Below, in pieces: positions 10,051-21,559 of a DNA stretch of 64,000 nt; within the stretch, counting starts at the first letter, position 1, and each line of letters opens with the position of its first letter. A program made the position numbers and the translations under genes. The notes beneath the pieces were generated by a model. That model had not been told where the DNA came from. It searched no databases and saw only the letters and a list, made by a program, of their open reading frames with translations. Source of the stretch: Eucommia ulmoides (taxonomy: Eukaryota > Streptophyta > Magnoliopsida > Garryales > Eucommiaceae); assembly GCA_016647705.1 (NCBI GenBank), contig CM028333.1, forward strand, positions 23,244,243-23,308,242, given 5' to 3'.

Positions 10051-12112
10051 ATGTTCTCTCTAATAGATTTCTCTACACGATACTTTTTCTTTACTTTAGA
10101 AATGTTGTCACGCATGTCCACTTCAGTATCTTTTTTTTTTCTTTTAGGAGCAACTAAGGGAACAGCTCAGGCTACAGCGTGTCGGAGTAAGCTTATCAGG
10201 TTCTTGGGGATGCCGGACGACGCATTGGTGCCTAGGGACCACCATCTTCTTCTTTGGGGGCTTTAACACAATCACCTAGGGGACGACCCTCCCTAGCTGA
10301 GCTAGTGTTCATGGTCAGCCACCCTGGCGAACATGGAGGAAAAGGTTTTGCACGGGAGCTTATTTCCGTTTTTATTCCGAAGGAGAAGGAACAGGTGATA
10401 GAGACTCAGTTTCTCAAGGCAATTCTTCTGGTATCGTGGCCCGTCAATGATTCAGGGCCTAAGATTTTGTACTTTGCTATTCCGATCTGAAGCCCTCTTT
10501 GGAACCTTTAGTCTAACGTTACCAAGAAAAATTTGATGCGACTGCCGATTAGTGGGAACATCAACCACCCCTGGGCTTCATTACGATGTTTTGTCATCAG
10601 TTAAATGTCAGACTCCCTTTTCCTATTCACCCCTGGGTCGGGGCTGTCTGTAAGGAGTTCGGCCTGTGTCCATCACAACTGACTCTGAGTAGCATGGAGA
10701 TAGGGATAGTGTATTATATTATCTTTAAGGCGGAGGAGATTGGGCTGAGCATGGAGCTTTTCCACGCTCTCTTCTTCGCCAAGTCCCTATTGTTGGGTAC
10801 CAGGTATTATTATGTGTCCTCTTGGTCAATATTTATGATTGACATGAATTTCAAGGTGTACAAGTAGAAGTCAAGGTACTTTTACCTCGGCGACGATGGT
10901 TGGGAGTTCAGCCTTGACGAGGAGGATCACTTGATTCCTGTCTAGTAATCATGGGGACGAATTGGTAAGGAGATCTTGATGGTAGTTAAGAAAGGTACTC
11001 CATCCATTTGCGCTTACTAGGTTTCTGTTATGTTTTTGCGGAGAGTGAGAAATAGGGTAAGAAGCCGCGACACAGGGTGAAGGAGCTCTGTCTAGAAATT
11101 GTTGTATTGAAGGAATGGGTCTTGAGGACACCTTTTCACCAGGTGAACGTGCTGCTGAATTTGACTTTGTATGATATTCACTTCTACTAAGCTCCGCTCA
11201 ACCTTTGCTGAGCTTCTGTCTAGACTAATGAACAATACGGTTCTTCTGATCGTCAATTTTTCATGGCTTGGTTCAACATTTTGAATAATGATCTCCTCGA
11301 AGGAATGGATAATGTTGCTCTGTTGAGGAGAGTTGCTACCAAGAGGAAGGCTAGGGCCACAGAGAGCTCGACTGTGGGACAGGGACATATTACTCAGGGT
11401 AGTGTTCCACCTCCCCAATCTCCAGCTACACAGGGGTGACGATTAGAGAGTTCGATCCTAGCGCATGGGATCCGGATACTATATGGGTAGCTCTGCAAGA
11501 GAGGGTAAAGATACCTTCTGGGAGCTGATTTAGTAAGGTAAATGGAAGAGTATGTGTCCCCCCAAGTTAACGAATGCTACTCCATTTTCTATGGATCCTA
11601 GTCTTAATTTCTTTGGAGTCGAGAATACCTGCTTGGAGATCAGTACCCTCCTATTGGATAACCCGATACTGATGCCGAAGTTCTTAAGCAGAGTGACACC
11701 ATCTGCTGATTGGAAGAAGATTGGCGGTACTAGCCAGGAGCAGCTCGCCGGGGACACTTATAGGGACATAACGGGACATTGTTAACTGGACCAGGGAAAA
11801 TGACAGATATGAGATGGTAGAGTAGTAGAAGAAGGGCCCTAGATTCCTAGCTTTAGGAGGAAATGACCAATGACTTTCTTGAGGTAGAAAACCGGACCAC
11901 AATAAAGGCTATTCGTCGCTTGCATCCAGAAATTCCTGCCCACCCTGTGGCGATGGAGTTTTAAGACCTGGGGGATGGAGCTGACACGAAGGCACCAAAA
12001 AGAGAGATGGAGCAAAGGATAATGCTGGCGAGAGGAGTCCCGAGGAGGTCGATATTGATGTTTCTTCTCCTCGTGCGGACACCCCTCATGATGAAGGCGG
12101 GGATGACTGAGT
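10051..12112 (+). pseudogene. Antisense ORF of the Tat element, putative 'gypsy-type transposon' domain (PF04195-like)
   Basis: This runs opposite to the pol genes. Its best-preserved part is at 10586-10867, coding for 'FCHQLNVRLPFPIHPWV' then 'FGLCPSQLTLSSM' and 'MELFHALFFAKSL', which resembles the PF04195 family found as an extra antisense ORF in Tat/Retand elements. After a stop at 10865 the same frame continues with 'KSRYFYLGDDGWEFSLDEED'. Upstream pieces at 10051-10266 and 10254-10490 are in shifted frames, and the end near 12105 is acidic, followed by a non-coding tail. The function of this ORF class is not established. The copy is broken by several stops and shifts, and its exact limits are uncertain. 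Confidence 0.5.
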
Positions 12113-12834
12113 TTCGGGTTGTTGCTCTTTAGCACTTAGAACTCCGTAACCTCTTTTATAATTATTCTTTTTGTCGACTTGTAATAGGTGGACGACCCAC
12201 TATTTTTGTAATGGGTGGATGATACATCTTTTTGTCGACTTGTAACGAGTTGATGACCCACTCTTGAACATCTCCTGAATATATCAATACAAGTCATTTT
12301 TTGTATATTCTTGTTTTTCTGTGACCGAGCATGTGAGCTTTTGAGCGACATAGAAATGGTGTTTTAGAGTCTGTTCCTCTTTCTTGACATTTTCGCTAAG
12401 TCACTTTCTGCTTGGTATTGTTTTTAGAGTTGTAAAATTTTGAAAATTTTGAAAAAACTTTTTCTCTTTGCCTAGGACCATGGACCACTAGCCCGCCAGT
12501 CTGGGACACGAGTTGATTGTAAGAAAATCGTGTCAAAAACTTAGGAGAAGGGTTTTCCAGGGTGTCTGGTCTTCTCTGTCTGTAGGGCGCAACGCGACAG
12601 TTGGTCCCCCGTGGCCAGTCATCGGTGAGTTTTTCGTAGTTAGGTTCATTCTTGAACCTTTTCATGTTATCTCAATTTCCTCCTTGCAAGATCACTTTTC
12701 CCTTCAGAACATCGGACTTAGTTGACTGGTGGGGAGAGGTACTTAGCTGCAGGTCCTCAAACTTGATCAATGCCCCGCCCTTGGCGGATGACCTTGGTCT
12801 TTCCATGGGAAAAGAATATTAACTTGTGGAGAAC
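12113..12834. other. Non-coding part of the Tat 3' region
   Basis: A short direct repeat 'ttttgtcgacttgtaa' occurs at about 12171 and 12231 (period 60), each followed by a 'gacccac' motif. Otherwise I see only short unremarkable frames. Confidence 0.5.
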
Positions 12835-13078
12835 ATCTGGTTATCACCCTCGACACCAAGCGCTAGGATTTCACTTTCTTGTGGAGAATCACCCGCGACT
12901 CTAAGCGTTGGGAAGAATCACCCGTGACTCTGAGCGTCGGGATGCCCTTTTTCTGTAGATTCATCCACCACTTTAAGGGTCAGGATGCTGTAATGGAGAA
13001 TCATCTGTGACTCTAAGGGTCAGGATGTCATTTTGGAGAAGCATCCGTGACTTTGAGGATCAAGATGTCGTTTATTGG
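12835..13078. repeat. Minisatellite, roughly 50-bp degenerate unit, about 5 copies
   Basis: Repeated phrase 'gagaatcacccgcgactctaagcgt' and variants ('gaatcatctgtgactctaag', 'gaagcatccgtgactttgag'), each ending in a 'ggtcaggatg'-like word. It lies between the integrase remnant and the antisense ORF of the Tat element. Confidence 0.75.
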
Positions 13079-13298
13079 ATAGTTTACTCAAGGCACATTG
13101 CACATAACACCTTCTTTATTTTGATAAGAAAAACTACTACACTTTATACAAACTAAAAGTTGTTTACAAAAGAGGATCTTCCCTACAGAAGTAGCGCTTC
13201 TGATGACCAGCCTTCCATGAGTGTTTGAGTGGTACACCTTCTTCTGTTTCAAGATCATAGGTGCCCGGATGTGTGATCCCAGTGACTCTATACGGCTC

Positions 13299-13960
13299 TT
13301 ACCAGGTGGAGAAAAGCTTTTCGGTGCCTTGTTCTTTGGTGGACAGGGTAACCTTTTTGAGAATAAGGTTGCTGACGTCAAAGGAGCAGGGGAGAACTCG
13401 TTGGTTGTAGTACCTGGTCGCCCTATGCTGGTAAGCAATTTGCCGAACATGGGCTTGTTCCCTTCGTTCTTCGAGGAAATCAAGGTTTAATAATAGCACT
13501 GTATTATTTTTGGATTGATTAAAGGTCCTGGTAGTTATGAGGGTTTGCAAGCTAATTTTTAAGGGGATGGCGACCTCGGAGCCAAAGGCCATCGCAAAAG
13601 GTGTCTCTCGGATAGGGGGTTCTCGGAGTTGTGTGATATGCCCAAGGATAGGGTAGACATCTTCCACCCACCAGCCCTTTGACTTATCAAGTTTTGTCTT
13701 TAATTCATGTAGGATCATTCTGTTTATGACCTCCACTTGGCCATCTGACTGAGGATGTCCAAGGAAGGTGAAGTTCATCCTGATTCCCAACTTTGCGCAA
13801 AAGGTGATGAATAAAGAGTTATCGAATTGAGTGCCGATATTGCACACAATTTCTCTCGGGACCCTAAAACGACAAACTATGCTCTTCCACACAAAGTCAC
13901 AGATTTTTTCCTTGGTGATTCTAGCCAGAGACGTAGCCTCGACCTACTTCGTGAAATAGT
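13299..13960 (-). pseudogene. Integrase core remnant (Ty3/gypsy, Tat type)
   Basis: A 197-codon open stretch (13299-13892) encodes 'GTQFDNSLFITFCAKLGIR', 'HPQSDGQVEVINR' and 'ETPFAMAFGSEVAIP', the hallmark rve-core and post-core motifs of Tat integrases. In life the enzyme inserts the cDNA into host DNA. The catalytic second Asp, normally in 'TDNGTQ', reads 'CNIGTQ' here, so this copy should be inactive. The N-terminal half, up to about 13960, is out of frame. Confidence 0.8.
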
Positions 13961-14059
13961 TAATGGTGACGACCAGGAACTTCATCTACCCATTTCCTTG
14001 AGGGAAAGGTCTGAATAGGTCAATGCCCTATTAGGCAGAGCAGCACGGGCTGAACATCG

Positions 14060-14520
14060 GAACCAACATAGTAGGAGGAGCGTGAGGGCTTGTCACATTT
14101 CATGAAAAATTCCACAGTTTTTTCATGTATTTTAGGCTAGAAGTATCATTTAGGAGTAGCTTGTTGGCGAGGAACCTGCCCCCCGAGTGGTTTCCACACA
14201 GCCTTTCATGAACTTTGCTCAGGATATACTTACCTTCCCTTTGAATGGAGACATCTAGAATAGGGGTCCGAGAATGATCTCTGGTACAGAACTCCATTAA
14301 TGATAGTGTACCTCACTGACCGATAGCGTATCCTCTTAGCCTCCACACAGTCCCCTGGCAAGGTGCCGTGCTCCAGGTACTGCTTGGTTGGGTCCATCCA
14401 GGTTGGTAGATCAGTGAGTTTGTAGATGATAGCCACTAAATCCAAGGTTGCAATGCTCGGAGCATCAAAGTATTCCATAGGAATGCTCATTTCCAGAGCC
14501 CATTCCACCGCCGAGACGAG
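14060..14520 (-). pseudogene. Region between RNase H and integrase, with zinc-binding remnant
   Basis: Two overlapping frames (14230-14508 and 14100-14297) carry 'WMDPTKQYLEHGTLPGD', 'RYTIINGVLYQRSF' and 'KVHERLCGNHSGGRFLANK'. These correspond to the linker and the H2C2 (integrase zinc finger) segment of Tat polyproteins. The frame change near 14230-14297 is a frameshift. Confidence 0.75.
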
Positions 14521-14639
14521 GTTTACCAGTACACCAATGTGCCTGTTCTCTTCCTTGGGGATTTGGGATGCTTGGATTTTTTAAAAAAATTTCATAAGTG
14601 CCCTCACCCTCTCCAAGTATGCCAACATGCTCAGGTCCT

Positions 14640-14895
14640 TAGCTATGTAATCGTTGTTCACCCGATTGACCACGAGTTATGAGTCACAGAAGGCTAAGAG
14701 AGCTTGTACATTGAATTCCCTCACCAGGCAAAGACCAGTGAGCAAGGCTTCATATTCAACCTCGTTGTATGTAACCTTGAATCCGAGCCTGAGAGCGTAT
14801 TCAGTAACCTCTTTATCTAGGGCCACCAGAATCATCTTTGCCCCACAACCGCTCACATTGGATGATCCATCTGTGTAGAGATGCCACACTGTTGG
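14640..14895 (-). pseudogene. Second RNase H domain (Tat type)
   Basis: The 70-codon frame at 14677-14889 starts near 'HLYTDGSSNVSGCGAKM' and includes 'NEVEYEALLTGL' and 'LLAFCDS', matching the D-E-D pattern of the additional RNase H typical of Tat elements. The Asp of 'YTDGSS', the Glu of 'EYEAL' and the Asp of 'FCDS' are all present, but the surrounding polyprotein is broken. Confidence 0.75.
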
Positions 14896-15339
14896 GACAA
14901 AATCTCAAGGGTCAGATGAGGTCCCAGGGTCCCCCAAGGGTTCCCTAGTGATTTGCTTCTGGATCCTAATCATCCGGGAAGGTGAATTCTGTGTTGAAAT
15001 TGGCGATGACTTGGCTTTTGATGGCCGTTCTCGGCCAATATTCTATATGGAACTGTCCCTGCTCAAAGCTGTGTTTCATCAGCCTTCTTGAGATGTCAAG
15101 AGAGTGTAAGATTTTCTTTAGGGGTTGCGCGGTCAGAACCACAATTGTGTGCCCTTAGAAATACTGTCAGAGCTTCCTTGAGGCGATCAATAGGGCATAA
15201 GCCAACTTCTCTAACCTTGAGTACTTTGTCTCAGAATCCAGGAGGACTCTGTTGGAGTAGTACACTGGACTTTGAATTCCATTCTTTTCCCTCACCAGGG
15301 TTGCGCTTACCGTAGTTGCAGAAGCAAAAATGTATAAGT

Positions 15340-16300
15340 ACAACTCCTTCTCTTTTGGGGGTACTGAATAGGGAAGATGAGGAGAGATAGTGCTTCAGAT
15401 TATAGAAGAAAACTTCATATTCGCTTGTCTAGGTGAAGTCTTAGTTTCCACGGAGTACCTTGATATGGGGCAGACACCATTCAGAAAATTTAGAGATGAA
15501 TTGGTTTAGGACTGCAAGCCTATCGATTAGCATTTGGACTTCCTTCTTCCGGCGGGGCGAGGACATGCCGAGTATAGTAGTGATTTGGTCAGGGTTGGTG
15601 TAAATTCTACATTGAGAGACCATATATGCAAGGAACTTCTCAGCAGACATGCCGAAGATGCACGTGGTGGGGTTAAGCTTTATATGGTGGGGCCCTTAGC
15701 GTGTTAAAATATTTCTGGAGGTACGCTAGGTGATCAGGAGCTAGTGAGCTCTTCACTAGCATATCGTTAATGTTGACTTTCATAGTTTTACTGATGTCTT
15801 CCTTGAACATTTTTTGACCAATTTATGGTAGGTGGCACCAAGATTGCGTAGGCTGAAGGGTATCACCTTGTAATAGTATGTTCCCCTATCCATAATGAAT
15901 AATGTTTTGCTCTTGTCAAAGAGAACAAGATAATCTTGTTGTAGCCGGGAAGCTGAAGAGCTCGTGGCCTACCGTGGCATCAATGATTAGATCAATCCTT
16001 GACAGATGAAATAAGTCTTTGGGGCAGACCTTGTTGAGGTCCATAAAGTTAACGTAGAGCCTCCACTTGCCCCTGACCTTAGGAGTGACCACGACATTAG
16101 ACAACCAGTATGGGAAGGTCATCTCATCTATAATACCAAACTTAATTAATTTTTGCATTTCCTCTTCGATGATTTTTTGGCCCTCAAGATGGAACTTTCA
16201 CATCTTCTGCCTGACTGGAGGATGGTGTAGGTCTGCGTGGAGCCTGTGCATGGCCACTCTTGGATCGATTCCCAGGAGCTTATCATGAGACTATGTGACA
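15340..16300 (-). pseudogene. Reverse transcriptase / RNase H remnant (Tat type)
   Basis: RT motifs appear in order on the minus strand: 'KLIKFGIIDEMTFPYWLSNV' and 'GKWRLYVNFMDLNKVCPKD' (15916-16158), then a decayed catalytic box near 15755-15775 reading N-I-N-D before 'MLVKS' where Y-V-D-D is expected, then 'KFLAYMVSQCRIYTNPDQI' (15441-15650), the RT-connection region. Loss of one catalytic Asp plus several frameshifts make it non-functional. Confidence 0.8.
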
Positions 16301-16639
16301 CATCAACATTTTCTTGTAGTAACTTGGTGAGCTCAGCCCGTTGTTCTAAGGTAAGCTTGGCTCCTATTCTAACAATTATTTCTTTAAGAGTTTAATGAAT
16401 TGACACTTCAACTAAATCTTCATGTGGGTGGGGGCTCAGCTCATCATCTCTGGGGTCATCAATCGGCACCAAGACTTCTTTTTGCATTTAGGGTCATGAG
16501 CTCAAGAGTTACTAGCTCAGAACAGTGGAGTCCAGGCCCTCACATTGGTTGTTATTTCTTTTACTCCAGTTAACTTGTGATACCTCCTGGTCACCTCTGA
16601 CTTCTCCTACCCTTTGTTGGTAGGAAATTTCACAACTTG

Positions 16640-16940
16640 GTGGTACAGAGAGCATAACCTTGAAGGCTGAAACTATCGGTTACCCCATAATAGCATTGAA
16701 GGGCGACGACCTGTTCGCTATTAAGAACTTGGTCCATATCGTTGATGACCTTGGATTTATCCTAATCATGATGGACAAAGATACCCATCTGAGGGAGTTA
16801 AGCACCTCTCCCCCAAAACCAACTAGGAGAGACTTAGTGGGCTCCAAGGAGTCAACCTCGGTTTTCAGCTTGTCAAAGGCCCATTTGAAGATGATGTTAG
16901 TTGAGCTTCCTCTGTTGATCAAGATGTGCCCCATCTTGTA
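16640..16940 (-). pseudogene. Aspartic protease remnant
   Basis: An 84-codon frame at 16680-16934 encodes 'VLI/ILINRGSSTNIIF' at the place of the catalytic D-G-S-S triad, with Asp replaced by Asn-Arg, followed by 'LLVGFGGEVLNS' and 'SPFNAIMG', which match the flap and C-terminal motifs of Tat proteases. The lost Asp implies inactivity. Confidence 0.7.
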
Positions 16941-16993
16941 ATTATTTATTAGGGTCGTGATGACTAAGGTGTCATCGTGGGTATATATACTCC

Positions 16994-18587
16994 TCAGAGG
17001 TTGATTTTACTGAAGGAGATGATGTTGTGCGTAGCAACATCAACTGCGCTCACCTCGTATATGTCCTCGTCATCTTTTCTCTTGGCCTTTCGCTCATGTC
17101 TCTTCTTGGAAGATGGCATTTTTTCCTTGGAGCTGAATCCATCGTGGATGACATTGATTTCTCCATCTACGTGTTGTTGATTATCCCTGGCCTCAACCCT
17201 CCTAGGCTGTGGAAGGATGCGGTTCTCCATTTTATTTGGGGCCCAAGGTTCTCCTAGGGGTTCATCCTCATCAGGATGCATCTAATTTTCTATTTGGACT
17301 TGGTTCCCTAGATAGCCTCTTCAGATGATAGCTTCAATGTTCTGTCAGAGTTGGATGCAGATTTTTATAAAGTAGCCCCGGTCTCAGTGGAACTCACAGT
17401 ACTTGGTCATTGACTTTCCGAGCAACTTTTCCCTTAGGGGCGACGGAGCAGGAAAGAAATCACGCCTCGCGTTTTCTGCAAAGATAGCGGCTACTGAAGC
17501 TGTAAGTGGAGTGAACCCTTACTGGTGACGCCCTTGGGGAATAAGTAGTCTCCTATCCCTAGGCAGGGTTCCTAATTTTCCTTCAGCTTGTAATCTTCTC
17601 AAACCTTGGGCCTAATATAGAACCCTATTTCTCAGTTCTTTCTGCTTATTTGCCCTTTCCATATCTCTTCTTGTCGCAGCACGGAGGTCAACATTGTGAA
17701 ACCTGGTCCAACAATCTAGGACTTGATCGATATTGGGGGCAGGATTCGAACAAAGATTATAGGATGACCTCTAGTGCTAGAGCCTGTCGACAAAGGCGTT
17801 CAGTACCACACCTTCAGGGAGTTCGTTACACGTGTTAGCTTCTCGGTTGAAGCGCTCGACGTAATCTCCCTAGGAACAACTGCTCGAGCTTCTAGAATAT
17901 GGAGATAGATGCTGGCCTCAAGCTTTCAAACTAGGCCCTTATTGCCCCCTGTAAGCGTAATGGGAAAGGTTTTGCACCTCAGGGTCACAAAAGCCACCAA
18001 CATGTCTATATGAGACTTTAACATAAACAGGTGGTTAACTGGATCAAATGTCTTGTCGTATGGACTCATTTAGGGGTGAACAAAGCGTCTCGGCAATACC
18101 TCTTCCAGAACCTCTTTTATAACTGGAGATCTCACCTCCTTTATAAATTATTGTTCTGTCCGGCCTCTGTTCACCTCCTAGAGGCAGTCTTCAATGTCAG
18201 CCTGGTGGCGCTCTACGACTTTTCCTACTCGGGTCTCTCCCTGTATATGGATACCCATAGCTCGGGTCATAGTGTGATGCGAGAGAGGCGAGTAGGAGCT
18301 AATTTCACGTCCACTATGTCCCTTAGGATCGGACTTGGCTGGTTGATGGGTAGTTCGATCGTCGGGGGATGCTAATAGGTCGCTTCCTGTATGTCCGCGT
18401 AGTAGAGGAAGTGGGGATGTTGGTACTGCTAGGGGGCTCTCTCCAGTCCTCCAAACTCGTGGCCGCAAGGCAGAGGGCGATCCCTGGGTGCACGAACTTT
18501 CGGAGATTCTATACGAACGTCTCGGTCTAGTTATCTCTCTTTGAGTTCTACTGTTTGGAAAACTCATCCCCCTAGATGGAAAGCAGC
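16994..18587 (-). pseudogene. Gag remnant of the Tat element, cut by the LTR array
   Basis: The minus strand near 17290-17420 encodes a 'KYCEFH...' segment followed by 'IEAIIRRGYL', recalling the conserved gag C-terminus of Tat elements. The frame at 16994-17281 is a charged linker before protease, and the frame at 18178-18618 is rich in Arg/Ser/Pro. The capsid core between 17400 and 18200 is scattered over frames. The 5' end is interrupted at 18587. Confidence 0.5.
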
Positions 18588-20012
18588 TGGTAGCGCGTGA
18601 ATATGCCACTACTTTCACTCGTAAGTATACGAGGTCAAGTTTTAGTATAGAATGGGAGAGTTAGGGTTATCGTGTCCACAAGGATTGGTTGTGATTATTA
18701 TTGATTACCGCGTTTACCATAACCTAATTTTATCTAGGCGATAAAAATGAAATATAATTAAATACTAATACTAATTTAATTAATCTAATTAAATTAACTA
18801 TACTAATATTAATATGAGACGGTTAAGGGAAGTAGATTTGCCTAGGGATTAACTTTCGTTTACAAAAATGTGTTTGGTCTCATTTTAGTTTATGTTAACA
18901 GCGTTCGAGTATCTGATAATCTCGGTTCGTAAACTCACTCGCCACCTCTCCTGAGTGTAAGACGATTGAATACATGACTTTGCATCAACGAAGAAGTCCC
19001 CCTCAACATCTTAACGATGCTAGGTCACGTGAATCTCGCCCCAACGTCATTGATTGCACACTTTCTAACGCCCTCCCAGGTCGTTAGATTGTCGTGTTGT
19101 GTTTAACCTAGTCCGAATCTGGGGTTACCTCTCCCGAGTGTCAAACCCCGTATTCTCTATATATCATTCTAAGTATATAATCAATACAAGAATGATAAAC
19201 ACAATCGAAATTATAAAGAACACATATTAACGAAACACAAACTCAAACAAATCACATTTTCATAAATATGTGTTAATCCCTAAGACAATCCATGTTTACC
19301 TAACGGCCATAACTGTATATACAATGTAAAACAAGCTAAACATACTCAAATAATAATCCTAAGTTAAGATATGAAGAGAAAAACGAGAGAAACTAGCCGT
19401 AGTCCGAAGATTTCTCACTAAGAATGTTCCAAGATTGCTTCTCCTTTGTAGCTTTGTGTTCTTCTCCTTAGGAATTGATTGAGCTCCCCAAAAACACTTT
19501 CTCTGTCCTCCTAAGGTCTTTGGAGGTGTGTTGGCCGAATGGAGAGGAGATGAGGAGAACAAATGGGATCAAAATATCCTAAAATATCTAAAATAATATC
19601 TAAACTAGCGTAGAGGTTACGGCCGCGGCGGTGGAAATGCAGAGCCATTACAAACTTTCTGTTGTTTTACCGCCGCGGCAGTGGTGTCCTGCTGTGGCGG
19701 TGATACGTTTTTTTTTTATTTTGGCTGTAACTTTTTCGTTCGAACTCCGATATAGGTGATTCAAAAACCTGTGGAAAGCTAAGAAAAAGATCTATAACTT
19801 CTATATTTTAAATTTTCCAAAAATAGAATGTAATAGTGTTAAAAATAGGCCTTCAAGTTACAACACCTGTACCAATTTTGCATAATTTCACCATTTTATT
19901 CAAAAACCTACCAAACAACACAAAAACATATTAAAACAACAAAAGTGCTTAAAAACACACAAATATTTGAATATAAAAGTACTTAATTTGTTGGTAAATG
20001 AACCACTCATCA
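18588..20012 (-). repeat. LTR 1 (3' LTR of the array)
   Basis: Minus-strand ends are TGATGAGTGG... and ...GCGCTACCA. It is preceded by the polypurine tract TTTGGGGGTATT (20013-20024 on the minus strand). It contains a GC-rich inverted block near 19620-19705 built from 'gccgcggcggtgg' words. Confidence 0.85.
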
Positions 20013-20024
20013 AATACCCCCAAA

Positions 20025-21559
20025 CTTAAACATTTGTTTGTCCTCCAGCAAAACACCCACACAATACAAGAAAATATAAAAACTAATTACGAAATTGAAA
20101 AACACGAAAAACAAATATGGGCAAGTTTTTATTATCATCTATCGGCCAAATGAAATATCCCTCATCGGCCCCCAATCCTATCGAGTTCAGGCATAAAATA
20201 ACACCATGTAATGTTCTAGACTTTAAACATTTATAATAGTAAATGCCATTATAGATCCTACTAAAGTGTGTGTGTATGTGTTTAAAACTCAAATATATAA
20301 CTGTCCGTTAATCGGATTGGATTATCCACCGTATAAGCGCATGACAAAAAAAACCCCGAAGGTATAGGGAATCCATAGGCTTGACCCGGGATCTATTCTC
20401 CACTAATGTAGGCTTGGAAGTACAAAAAGATCATTAGGGTTTGGTTCGGTTTAGGACAAATGGCCAAGGGTAATTTTGAAAGTGAAAATGGGTTAACGTC
20501 ATTAACTTGACGTTACCCAAGGCACATCGCTTGGCACTCTCACACTCGAAACCCCATAGATAGATTGGAAACAATCCCGAACATATATTAAGAATGACGT
20601 ACTCACTTGTCAAAAAGAAACGGAAATTAAAAACTGTATTTACATTTGATTTTTTTTTTTTTTCAATGAACACAACCCCAAACTTATTTGTTTTGTACAA
20701 TTTAAAGGGTGTGGGAAATATGAACGAAAAACGACAAGTGAGTACTCGAATACCGAGCCAATTAATAGCTCGCCCAAAACCCAACCGCTCACATCAAGTA
20801 GCATTTGCAACTGCTAGCTTGATTCACTCACATTGTGTCTTCGGTTAAGCGATAAAGGTTTAAAAAAAGTTCAATCGGCTATGGTATTTGTTAAGTGTTC
20901 ATAATTGAAACGGTGTTTAGGCTTCGACAGGGTAACGAAGGATAATAATATATCAAGGTAAGTTTAAAAAGGCTCAAGCGAGAAAATGAATGCCTAAATC
21001 ATGTCTTCCGAACTACCTCACCTAAGATTTCGTCTTGAATTTCCCCCAAATCAAGTTTTAGAAACCCTAATGTCATGAATTTAGGTGATAGATAATCGTT
21101 TTCAAATCAATTAGACAATTATATAATGAGTTTACATGCTCGTGCAAGTAGGATCTATAATAACTATTACTAAAACGTAATATTGAGCACACAGAACATA
21201 TATGCATGAGTTTTACACTCGACCTCAATAAACAACTAGGAGACAGACTCATCATCGGGTAATGACCCAAATGACGTAAAAACTCAGCACATGCACAAAA
21301 ACTACCCTAAACAAACATGCACACATAAAAATAACAAAACATAAACTATAACTAAACATACTAACACATCACACCCGACTCAAACAGGAAATGCCCATAA
21401 TAACCTAGTCAACGATCCCAATGACATGATAAAGCATTATAATGAAGACTAGAGTTTAGAACACATACCTGGGAGGCAAGAGACTCTCGCCTCCGAATAA
21501 AATCGGTTATGACAGATCTAACTTATTATTTTCCTTGGGTCCCAAGAAGCACTTGGTTT
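20025..21559 (-). other. Non-coding 3' part of the left internal region
   Basis: No gag or pol motif is visible. The same sequence recurs in the right internal region (24726-26290), so it is a genuine element component. Short frames here have no recognisable domain. Confidence 0.6.

Larger units (their letters stand above)
8298..18587 (-). mobile_element. Decayed Ty3/gypsy retrotransposon, Tat lineage
   Basis: Reading the minus strand from 18.6 kb down, the order is gag, protease, reverse transcriptase with RNase H, a second RNase H, zinc-binding linker, integrase, a long 3' region with an opposite-strand ORF and satellites, polypurine tract and 3' LTR. A second RNase H after the RT, and a long 3' region with tandem repeats and an antisense ORF, are established traits of Tat/Retand/Ogre-type elements. 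All domains carry stops or frameshifts, so the element is dead. Its 5' part is cut at 18587 by the LTR array, which is flanked by GCAGC (18583-18587) and GGAGC (28771-28775), possibly a one-mismatch target duplication. Confidence 0.8.
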
